DNA from: Deltaproteobacteria bacterium | Lineage (GTDB): Bacteria > Desulfobacterota > BSN033 > UBA1163 | Reading direction: 5' to 3' | NCBI GenBank assembly: GCA_016875255.1 | Contig: VGRU01000029.1 | Span: 1 to 24,709, forward strand | Length of the DNA stretch: 24,709 bases | Part shown: positions 7,497 to 13,640 of the stretch, piece after piece | Position numbering within the stretch: the first letter of the stretch is position 1 | Layout: each line of letters starts with the position of its first letter | Notes under the pieces: generated by a model | Told to the model about the DNA's origin: nothing | The model's input: the letters and a program-made list of their open reading frames with translations, nothing else | Databases searched by the model: none | Made by a program: the position numbers and the translations under genes

Positions 7497-7600
7497 TACC
7501 GCTTCCCTTCGCTGGAATTACCCGAACAGGTTCAGAGGGTCTCCCTGTCCCGCCAAAGCGGAACAAGGACTCTCAGCCCAAGTGAGCTCCCCTAGCTATA
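7497..7600 (-). promoter_or_regulatory. TPP (THI-box) riboswitch
   Basis: On the minus strand the conserved elements are present in order: GGGGAGCTCAC, GGGCTGAGAG, a variable hairpin around the GCTTTGGCGGGACAGGG segment, GACCCTCTGAACCTG, then GGGTAATTCCAGCGAAGGGA. These are the thiamine pyrophosphate aptamer signatures (CUGAGA and ACCUG...GCGAAGGGA). It precedes thiDN-cytX-thiC and is followed by an intrinsic terminator. Confidence 0.95.
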
Positions 7601-7610
7601 TTTTCCCATA

Positions 7611-7638
7611 TTCTTACAAATGAATCTTAAAAAGTCAA
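7611..7638 (-). promoter_or_regulatory. Candidate sigma70 promoter of the thiamine operon
   Basis: On the minus strand TTGACT (7633-7638) is followed after 16 nt by TAAGAA (7611-7616). That places the start of transcription about 5-10 nt before the riboswitch. The -10 match is only moderate. Confidence 0.5.
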
Positions 7639-7706
7639 ATCGAACAATCAACCGAAGATTCCAGATCCCTTGCCATAAGACTATGAGACCAAGTGACGAT
7701 GCGACC

Positions 7707-8072
7707 TTATTTATACTGTAAATCGAAGGCATCACGGATGAGTTCGACCTCTTCGCCTTTGGGTCCGAGGAGAATGGCGACCACATCGAATCGGGCTTTT
7801 GCCTCTTCAAGCCTTTTCTCTTTCAGGAAGTACAGGGCTGCTTTTGAGATCTGTTCCTGTTTTTTTTGATTCACCGCCAACTGGGGAGGACCGAAGGTGG
7901 TCGATCGTCTCGTCTTGACCTCGATGAAGACAAAGGTGTCCTTCTCTCTCGCAATGATATCGACCTCGCCCAACTTGCAAACATAATTTCTCTGGAGGAT
8001 GCGGTAGCCATTCTTCTTTAAGAAACGGAGGGCAATCTCTTCGCCCTTTTCGCCAAGCTCTTTTTTTTGCAT
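7707..8072 (-). CDS. yraN: YraN-family (UPF0102) endonuclease-like protein
   Basis: A 121-residue protein matching the UPF0102/YraN family, which has a restriction-endonuclease-like (Holliday junction resolvase type) fold. It contains the expected pattern GEVDIIAREKDTFVFIEVKT with the acidic D and the E-x-K of a PD-(D/E)xK site, and an N-terminal GEEIALRFLKKNGYRIL helix. The biological role of the family is unsettled; links to DNA processing or competence have been proposed. It is commonly found downstream of rnhB, as here. The gap to rnhB is 140 nt and filled with hairpins, so a separate transcript is possible. The start is the ATG at 8072 with a weak AGGG nearby. Confidence 0.9.
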   Translation of the reverse strand: MQKKELGEKGEEIALRFLKKNGYRILQRNYVCKLGEVDIIAREKDTFVFIEVKTRRSTTFGPPQLAVNQKKQEQISKAALYFLKEKRLEEAKARFDVVAILLGPKGEEVELIRDAFDLQYK

Positions 8073-8095
8073 GACCCTGTATCTTCTCTCGATAA

Positions 8096-8187
8096 TCGGG
8101 GTTTTCTAACCCCGACTAATACGGGACAGGAATGTCCCGCCTATCAAACTCCCCATCTCCCCTTCTCCTCTCCGAGCCATGAGGCTC
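8096..8187. repeat. Three consecutive hairpins in the rnhB-yraN gap
   Basis: TCGGGGTT-TTCT-AACCCCGA (8096-8115), CGGGACA-GGAA-TGTCCCG (8122-8139) and GAGCC-ATGA-GGCTC (8174-8187) are perfect stems. ATCTCCCC-type words lie between and after them. The cluster could stabilise or process the mRNA between rnhB and yraN. None is followed by a good T-tract on the minus strand. Confidence 0.6.
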
Positions 8188-8212
8188 TCTGAGCCGGAGG
8201 CCTATCTCCCCA

Positions 8213-8839
8213 TCATAAATATTCTTTCACGCCCCGAAAGGTCTTCCGGTGAAGTTCGGAGACGCCGAATCTCTCAATGGCCTTCCGGTGTTCCGCTGTC
8301 CCGTAGCCCTTATGTTTCGCAAAATTATACTGCGGGTATTTTTGATGGCACTCAAACATCAGGCGGTCTCGGGTCACCTTGGCCACAATGGATGCCGCCG
8401 CAATGGAGTTGCAAATCCGGTCTCCTTTGCGGATGGGCTTCTGAGGGACGGGAAAATGGAGGGGTTGATTTCCATCGATCAGAATAAAATCGGGGGACAC
8501 GGGAAGGCTCTCGACTGCCTGGACCATCGCCTTTAAAGTTGCCTGGAGAATATTGAGAAGATCGATCTCCTCCTGACAGACGGTTCCGATGCCTACTCCC
8601 AGCGCTTTTGAAAGGATGATCTCATAGAGTGCTTCCCTTTTTTTCGAAGGAATCTGTTTGGAATCGAAGAGCTTCTGACCGATGCCTTCTTCCGGAAGGA
8701 TGACCGCCGCGGCCACGACAGGCCCGGCGAGAGGACCTCTTCCCGCCTCATCCACACCGGCAACCCGCTGGTAGCCCTGCCCACGGTACATCTTTTCGAA
8801 GTAGTCCATGGGCTGAGCGGGAAGAGAAGGGAAAAGCAT
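8213..8839 (-). CDS. rnhB: Ribonuclease HII
   Basis: RNase HII removes ribonucleotides from RNA/DNA hybrids and misincorporated ribonucleotides from DNA. The signature GVDEAGRGPLAGPVVAAAV carries the first catalytic D-E pair, and ILIDG supplies a later catalytic aspartate. The C-terminal HKGYGTAEHRKAIERFG block is also typical. I chose the ATG at 8839 (208 residues) because GAGTGG lies about 5 nt upstream. A GTG at 8848 would add 3 residues and an ATG at 8809 would remove 10. It lies downstream of rplS in a conserved order, separated by a 250-nt inverted-repeat region. Confidence 0.95.
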   Translation of the reverse strand: MLFPSLPAQPMDYFEKMYRGQGYQRVAGVDEAGRGPLAGPVVAAAVILPEEGIGQKLFDSKQIPSKKREALYEIILSKALGVGIGTVCQEEIDLLNILQATLKAMVQAVESLPVSPDFILIDGNQPLHFPVPQKPIRKGDRICNSIAAASIVAKVTRDRLMFECHQKYPQYNFAKHKGYGTAEHRKAIERFGVSELHRKTFRGVKEYL

Positions 8840-8849
8840 GATAACCACT

Positions 8850-9092
8850 CATTGCAAAATGCAAAATGAAAATTTAACAATTTGTAACACTTTAGCTGTT
8901 TGAAAATCTTTGTAAAATCCCTCCCAACCTCCCTTTGCCAAAGGGAGGAGATAGGGGTTTCCCCCTTTGGAAAAGGGGGATTAAGGGGGATTTTATGATG
9001 AATCTTTTGGTCAATTGACTCGTAAAACTCTTTTTTTCAAAATGCTAAAGTGATACGAAAAATTTTCAATGCTAATTTTACACTTTGCATTG
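8850..9092. repeat. 243-bp inverted-repeat element between rplS and rnhB
   Basis: The left arm (8850-8906) resembles the reverse complement of the right arm (9034-9092). The best core is CACTTTAGCTGTTTGAAAA (8888-8906) against CACTTTAGCATTTTGAAAA (complement of 9034-9052), 17 of 19 identical, and the outer ends both read CA(T/A)TGCAAA. Between them lie two nested hairpins: the near-perfect palindrome 8928-8948 (CCTCCCTTTG / CAAAGGGAGG) and CCCCCTTT-GGA-AAAGGGGG (8961-8979). There is no ORF inside. It looks like a MITE-type or extended palindromic repeat. Confidence 0.6.
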
Positions 9093-9100
9093 ATGTTTTT

Positions 9101-9454
9101 TTAGGCTACTTGTTTCTTTTCGCCCCGGATCCTGGCCGCCTTGCCTCTCAGGCCTCTCAAATAGAAGAGCTTGGCTCGTCTCACCTTCCCGCGGCTCATC
9201 ACATCGATCCGATCAATTCTGGGGGAATGCAAGGGAAAGATTCTTTCCACCCCTATTCCGTAGGAGATCTTCCTCACGGTGAAGCTGGACCGGATCCCCC
9301 CGGCCTTTTTGCGAATGACCACTCCCTCAAAAGGCTGTATTCTCTCTTTCTCTCCCTCAATGATCTTCACGTGGACCCGGATCGTATCACCCACCTTGAA
9401 TGGGGTGAGGTCCGTTCGTAACTGTTCCCTTTCAATCATCTCTAACGGATTCAT
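9101..9454 (-). CDS. rplS: 50S ribosomal protein L19
   Basis: The 117-residue L19 protein sits at the interface of the two ribosomal subunits. Landmarks include [29 protein letters not shown], and the C-terminal [18 protein letters not shown], all diagnostic. Length is normal for the family. GGGAG lies 6 nt before the ATG. It follows trmD and a second methyltransferase in the usual rpsP-rimM-trmD-rplS order. About 10 nt after its stop the large inverted repeat begins, and an imperfect palindrome lies just upstream. Confidence 0.98.
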   Translation of the reverse strand: MNPLEMIEREQLRTDLTPFKVGDTIRVHVKIIEGEKERIQPFEGVVIRKKAGGIRSSFTVRKISYGIGVERIFPLHSPRIDRIDVMSRGKVRRAKLFYLRGLRGKAARIRGEKKQVA

Positions 9455-9470
9455 CTTGCTCTCCCTTCTA

Positions 9471-9571
9471 TTCGATTGCGGAATGTGGAATGCGGATTGC
9501 GGAATAGAAGATCTTTAAGCCATGTTATTAAAAATTCCGCATTCCGAAATCCGAATTCCGAAATTATTCGA
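9471..9571. repeat. GCGGAAT/CCGAATTCCG imperfect hairpin, copy 1
   Basis: The left arm 9471-9505 (words ATTGCGGAAT, GTGGAATGCGG) is mirrored by the right arm 9534-9571 (ATTCCGCATTCCGAAATCCG and on). The stop codon and last residues of the upstream methyltransferase gene (9564-9571) are part of the right arm. A sister element with the same words lies at 21044-21107. Confidence 0.65.
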
Positions 9572-10130
9572 TGCGTTCCCCTAACAGCCGGTCCAGGATG
9601 ATGGCAACGGCCGAACGAACTGAGAGGTGATTATAACCTTTTCCTTCGATGGGTGCCAGCACATAATCCGAACTGTCTTTAACCTCCTGGGTCAAACCCC
9701 ACCCGGTCCCGAACAGGAGGAAAAACGGAGTTTCCCTGTCCTTGAATAGTTCCCGAAGTCCTCCGTAACCGATGCAATCAGGGTGAGGAGAGGCTCCTGT
9801 GGCAACTCTCTTGGCCTTCTTCTGATGAAAGCGCGAGATTTCCTGATCCGCCCCATCAATGCTCCGGGATACCCGGACCAGGGAGAGAGATTCCTTTCTC
9901 GTAGGGTTGTATACCGAGCCCTCACCCTGACTCCAGTGGCTGATGATCCTCTCAACCAACTCCACCTGGCTTTCAAGGGGAGTGATGATGAAAAAACCTC
10001 CCAGCCCGAATGTCCGCGCACAGCGGGAAATATCGTGAATATCGAAGTTGGTCACCGCGGTGGCGATAACTTCTCTTTTTCGACCATAGACGGGATGGTG
10101 AACCAATCCGATGTAGAGGTTAGAGGCCAT
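9564..10130 (-). CDS. SPOUT-like RNA methyltransferase (PF09936 type)
   Basis: A 188-residue protein related to the C-terminal-domain-like SPOUT methyltransferases (Pfam Methyltrn_RNA_4). Family members sit beside trmD in Deltaproteobacteria and other thermophilic or anaerobic lineages. The N-terminus LYIGLVHHPVYGRKREVIAT and AVTNFDIHDISRCARTFG are characteristic. FFLLFGTGWGLTQE and the C-terminal NHLSVRSAVAIILDRLLG match the SAM-binding trefoil-knot region. The RNA target is not known to me; a tRNA position is likely from the context. No good ribosome binding site precedes the ATG at 10130, but the start fits the family. The last codons and the stop lie in a palindromic repeat. Confidence 0.82.
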   Translation of the reverse strand: MASNLYIGLVHHPVYGRKREVIATAVTNFDIHDISRCARTFGLGGFFIITPLESQVELVERIISHWSQGEGSVYNPTRKESLSLVRVSRSIDGADQEISRFHQKKAKRVATGASPHPDCIGYGGLRELFKDRETPFFLLFGTGWGLTQEVKDSSDYVLAPIEGKGYNHLSVRSAVAIILDRLLGERIE

Positions 10131-10320
10131 TGCTTAGAAAATAATGGTTTCGTTTAGAGGTAACGGTAACGATGCCCGTATCGTTAATAAAAGGCTACGT
10201 TTATCGTCTCTTATTTTTTTGCCCGTAACCTTAACCGATAACCGAAACGGGCTTCGTCACCTTAACCTTAACCCGAGCACCCGGAGCATTGTCATGGTTC
10301 AAGTAGGGATGCACCCGTCA
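10131..10320. repeat. GTAACC-word inverted repeat between trmD and the SPOUT gene
   Basis: This 190-nt gap has no gene. GGTAACGGTAACGATGCCCG (10159-10178), continuing TATCGTTAAT, resembles the reverse complement of the segment around 10220-10270 (words GTAACCTTAACCG, ATAACCGAAACGGGCTTCGT, CACCTTAACC). Related words occur at 63-145, including CTTCGTAACCGTAACCC. It is probably a dispersed element. Confidence 0.5.
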
Positions 10321-11055
10321 CTAAACACTCTTCTTTGATATCTCCTCCAAAATCCTTTTGTCTTCCTCAGAAAGAGAAGCTTGACTTAACAGGTCCGGCC
10401 TCCTCATCTGCGTTCTCCTCAGAGCCTCCCTCCTTCTCCAGAGAGAGATCGCCTGATGGTTTCCCGAAAGGAGGGCTTCGGGAACCCCATGCCCTCTGAA
10501 ACTTGCAGGCCGGGTATACTGGGGATATTCCAGCAAAGAGTCAAAGAAGGAATCTTCCTCCGCCGACCGGTCCGATCCTAAGACTCCGGGCAGAAGCCTT
10601 GAGACCGCATCGATCAGAACCATGGCGGCTAATTCTCCTCCGGTCAGAACATAATCCCCTATCGATATCTCCTCATCGACGAAGAGTTCCCTCACCCTCT
10701 CATCCACTCCTTCATACCTGCCGCAGAGAAGAATGAGATGCGATCGGGAAGAGAGCTCCCTGACGATCTCCTGATTCAACGGTTTTCCTTCGGGGGTGAG
10801 ATAGATCGTCCTGGCCGATGGATCTTCTGATTTCACCTGCTCGATGGCCCGGGCAATGGGCTCCACTTTCATCACCATCCCCTGCCCTCCGCCATAGGGA
10901 GCGTCATCGACGATCCGGTGTTTATCAAGGGCGAAGTCCCTGATGTTGATCGTCCTTACCTCGATCAGCCCTTTTTCAATCGCTTTGGCCAGGATGCTCT
11001 CCTGAAAAGGAGAGGAAAACATCTCAGGGAAAAGGGTGAGGATGTCAAATCTCAT
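10321..11055 (-). CDS. trmD: tRNA (guanine-N1-)-methyltransferase TrmD
   Basis: A 244-residue SPOUT enzyme that makes m1G at position 37 of tRNAs to prevent frameshifting. Recognisable blocks are [13 protein letters not shown] at the start, [38 protein letters not shown], and the trefoil-knot [20 protein letters not shown], then [20 protein letters not shown]. The ATG at 11055 has GGGAGGAGGAAG directly upstream, inside the end of rimM. The two genes overlap by 11 nt, which implies translational coupling. Its stop is followed by a 190-nt repeat-containing gap. Confidence 0.98.
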   Translation of the reverse strand: MRFDILTLFPEMFSSPFQESILAKAIEKGLIEVRTINIRDFALDKHRIVDDAPYGGGQGMVMKVEPIARAIEQVKSEDPSARTIYLTPEGKPLNQEIVRELSSRSHLILLCGRYEGVDERVRELFVDEEISIGDYVLTGGELAAMVLIDAVSRLLPGVLGSDRSAEEDSFFDSLLEYPQYTRPASFRGHGVPEALLSGNHQAISLWRRREALRRTQMRRPDLLSQASLSEEDKRILEEISKKSV

Positions 11056-11572
11056 CTTCCTCCTCCCACAATCCCTCCATCCGGACGACCTTTATCACCC
11101 TTCTTTGACGGTCAATGGTCTGGATCACCCCTTGGGTTGCCGGCAGAAAAATCTCCCCTCTTTTTCCTTCGACGACATAGACATCATGGGCGCCTGTCGG
11201 AAAGATCTTCTTCACCGTGCCGATCCTTTTGCCCTTCTCTGTTTCCACCGCCATCCCCAGGATCTCGAACCAGTAATACTCCCCTTCTTCCGGCTCGGGG
11301 AGATCTTCTCTGCGGACGAGGATCTCCTTACCGATGAGACGCTCTGTCTCTTCGATCCTCTCGATCCCTTTCAATCTTAAGATAAGGCGTGGCGGTTGAG
11401 GGGTGACTTCCAGAACTTCGTAGGGTTCCGGTCTTCCTGAATCGTTCTGGATAAAAATCTTCTGATAAAGGAGAAAGCGGTCGGGGTCCTCCCCGAAATA
11501 ATCTACTTTAATCCTCCCCCTGACCCCATGGGGCTTGCCCACCCTCGCGATCGGGTAAAGAGTTTGCTCCAT
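11045..11572 (-). CDS. rimM: 16S rRNA processing / ribosome maturation factor RimM
   Basis: A 175-residue RimM, which helps assemble the 30S head around protein S19. The N-terminal beta-barrel carries the signature [19 protein letters not shown], and the C-terminal PRC-barrel half contains [10 protein letters not shown] and [10 protein letters not shown]. The length is typical. It starts 6 nt after the khpA stop without a clear Shine-Dalgarno, so it probably depends on coupled translation. It overlaps trmD by 11 nt. Confidence 0.97.
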   Translation of the reverse strand: MEQTLYPIARVGKPHGVRGRIKVDYFGEDPDRFLLYQKIFIQNDSGRPEPYEVLEVTPQPPRLILRLKGIERIEETERLIGKEILVRREDLPEPEEGEYYWFEILGMAVETEKGKRIGTVKKIFPTGAHDVYVVEGKRGEIFLPATQGVIQTIDRQRRVIKVVRMEGLWEEEDEI

Positions 11573-11578
11573 GGGTCG

Positions 11579-11818
11579 CTATTCGATGATTTCCAAAACA
11601 GAGCGTTTACCCAGATTGGCAGAAGCCGCTCCCAGAATCACGCGGATGGCTCTTGCCGTCCTGCCCTGTTTTCCGATCACCTTCCCCAGATCATCCTTTG
11701 CTACGGAGAGCGCGATGACCGAGGTCCTCTCCCCCTCGACTTCGGAAACCCTGACCTGCTCCGGATGATCGACCAATGCCTTGGCAATAAACTCAATCAA
11801 CTCCTTTGCCGTCATCAT
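11579..11818 (-). CDS. khpA: KH-domain RNA-binding protein KhpA
   Basis: A 79-residue single KH-domain protein of the KhpA/YlqC family. The RNA-binding loop [18 protein letters not shown] contains the GxxG element (GKQG). It is encoded between rpsP and rimM, the usual place for this family. KhpA binds RNA, often with KhpB, and affects cell size and translation in some Firmicutes; the role here is unknown. The ATG pair at 11818 is preceded by GGAGGTGGG. The gap to rpsP is 68 nt. Confidence 0.95.
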   Translation of the reverse strand: MMTAKELIEFIAKALVDHPEQVRVSEVEGERTSVIALSVAKDDLGKVIGKQGRTARAIRVILGAASANLGKRSVLEIIE

Positions 11819-11886
11819 CCCACCTCCAATTCGAGCAACCGCTCTCGGAGAGATCCTTTCAAAGTCGCCATGAGGGAAAAGGTGAC

Positions 11887-12156
11887 CTATTCTTTTTTGC
11901 TTTCAGCCAGCTTCTTTGTCACGCCCGATCGAATCAGAAGCTGACGAACGGTCGGAGTGGGTTGGGCTCCCTTCTTCAGCCAGGCGATTGCCTTCTCTTC
12001 CTTAATTCGGACTTCTGCCGGATCTTTCCCTGGATCGTAAGTTCCTACCTGCTCGATAAACCTTCCGTCTCTCGGAGAACGGCGGTCTGCAACTACAATC
12101 CGATAAAAAGGTTTCTTCTTTCCACCAAATCTCATCAATCTCATTGATGCAGCCAT
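11887..12156 (-). CDS. rpsP: 30S ribosomal protein S16
   Basis: The 89-residue S16 protein is needed for 30S assembly. The N-terminus has [20 protein letters not shown] in the near-canonical form (here starting [12 protein letters not shown]), followed by [16 protein letters not shown], both diagnostic. A strong AAGGAGGTGA lies 10 nt before the ATG at 12156. A start at M5 would also fit the family, but the ribosome binding site favours 12156. It follows ffh across a 90-nt gap that contains the second ATAGTC repeat. Confidence 0.98.
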   Translation of the reverse strand: MAASMRLMRFGGKKKPFYRIVVADRRSPRDGRFIEQVGTYDPGKDPAEVRIKEEKAIAWLKKGAQPTPTVRQLLIRSGVTKKLAESKKE

Positions 12157-12192
12157 ATTGCTTTAAATCACCTCCTTCTTTTAAAATTCTAA

Positions 12193-12251
12193 TGTCCCAT
12201 AGTCTGATAGTCGTATAGTCACATAGTCATATAGTGGACTACGAGACTATG
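12193..12251. repeat. ATAGTC-word repeat at the ffh stop codon, copy 2
   Basis: The words CATAGTCTGATAGTCGTATA, GTCACATAGTCATATAGTGG and ACTACGAGACTATG form a degenerate tandem and imperfect inverted repeat of about 8-9 nt period. The ffh stop codon (TAG on the minus strand, 12247-12249) lies inside. It shares an exact 14-mer with the copy at 2967-2980. Confidence 0.65.
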
Positions 12252-13587
12252 AAAAGAACGGAACCTGTCCTCTTCCCAGTCCTTTGCCGCCCATCTTTGA
12301 AAACTGTTTCATCATCTTTCGGGCCTGAGCATACTGTTTTAAGAGCCGGTTGACTTCCTGAACGCTTGTCCCGCTGCCCGCTGCAATCCTCAATCGCCGG
12401 CTTCCGTTGATGATCGTAAAATTGGCTCTCTCCTTGAACGTCATCGAGCTGATGATGGCCTCCACCCTGCCCAGCTCCCTCTCATCCACCTGGAGGCCTC
12501 CCATCCCTTTCATCTTCTTCGGAAGCCCGGGGATCATATTGAGAATCGATTCGAGCGATCCCATCTTTCGGATTTGCTGAAGCTGATCCCGGAAATCCTC
12601 CAGCGTGAATGAATCTTTCCGGATCTTCTTCTCTAATTCCTTAACTTTCTTCTCATCAAAAGTGGCCTCTGCCTTTTCGATCAGGGTCAGGACATCTCCC
12701 ATGCCCAGGATTCTTGAAACCATCCGTTCGGGATGGAAGACCTCAAGGGCGTCGAGCTTCTCCCCCACGCCGATGAATTTAATCGGCTTTTGCGTCACCG
12801 CCTTGATCGAAAGGGCCGCTCCTCCGCGGGCGTCCCCATCCATTTTGGTCAGGATGATTCCATCGACGCCCAGCCTCTCATTAAAATTCTTTGCGACATT
12901 GACCGCATCCTGCCCGGTCATGGCGTCGGCGACGAAAAGAACCTCTCTCGGCTTGATCTGGGTTTTAATCTCTCTCAGCTCAAGCATCAATGCCTCATCG
13001 ATATGAAGCCTTCCGGCCGTATCGATGAGCATCAGGTCGTATCCGCCCTTCAGGGCCGCATCCCTCGCCTTGAGACAGATATCGAGCGGCATCTGCGAGG
13101 GTCCTGGCCTGTAAAAATCGACTTTCAGCTCCTCCCCTAACTTCTGCAACTGTTCAATGGCGGCCGGTCGATAGACATCCGCAGGGATGAGATAGGGTCG
13201 TTTCTTCATCCCCTGGAAGTGGCGCGCTAATTTGGCCGCAGTGGTCGTCTTTCCGCATCCGTGAAGGCCGACGAGCATGATCGGAACAGGAGGGCTTCCT
13301 GAAAGTTGAATCCTCTGCTCCTGACCTCCCATCAGCGAGGTCATCTCCTCCTTCACGATCTTAATCAGTTGCTGGGCAGGAGTAAGGCTTGCCATCACCT
13401 CCTGACCGATGGCTCTCCCATGGACAGACTGGACGAAATCCTTCACCACCTTGAAATTGACATCTGCCTCGAGCAGGGCCACTCTTACCTCTTTGAGGGC
13501 CTCCTGGATATTCTGCTCCGTTAACTTCCCATGGCCTCGAAGCTTCTTAAAAACAGCATCTAATTTGGATGAAAGATTTTCAAACAT
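12247..13587 (-). CDS. ffh: Signal recognition particle protein Ffh
   Basis: A 446-residue SRP54-type GTPase that binds 4.5S RNA and signal sequences and delivers nascent membrane proteins to FtsY. The order is N domain (1-90), G domain (about 95-295) and methionine-rich M domain (about 325-435). Motifs: P-loop GLHGCGKTTTAAKLA from residue 107 (usually GLQGSGKTTT), DTAGRLHID, TKMDGDARGGAALS, and IPGLPKKMKG in the M domain. It starts 53 nt after the stop of the upstream lipoprotein gene with no strong ribosome binding site, so it may be co-transcribed with it. Ffh before rpsP is a conserved order. The stop codon is in a repeat. Confidence 0.98.
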   Translation of the reverse strand: MFENLSSKLDAVFKKLRGHGKLTEQNIQEALKEVRVALLEADVNFKVVKDFVQSVHGRAIGQEVMASLTPAQQLIKIVKEEMTSLMGGQEQRIQLSGSPPVPIMLVGLHGCGKTTTAAKLARHFQGMKKRPYLIPADVYRPAAIEQLQKLGEELKVDFYRPGPSQMPLDICLKARDAALKGGYDLMLIDTAGRLHIDEALMLELREIKTQIKPREVLFVADAMTGQDAVNVAKNFNERLGVDGIILTKMDGDARGGAALSIKAVTQKPIKFIGVGEKLDALEVFHPERMVSRILGMGDVLTLIEKAEATFDEKKVKELEKKIRKDSFTLEDFRDQLQQIRKMGSLESILNMIPGLPKKMKGMGGLQVDERELGRVEAIISSMTFKERANFTIINGSRRLRIAAGSGTSVQEVNRLLKQYAQARKMMKQFSKMGGKGLGRGQVPFFS

Positions 13588-13640
13588 GACTCGTGTCCAA
13601 ATTCGTTAAGGGAGGGTGACCGGACCGGAGAGCCATCTTC

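Noticed and set aside
12193..12251. CRISPR-like array
   Set aside because: Units are 8-9 nt, degenerate, with no spacers of constant length and no cas genes.
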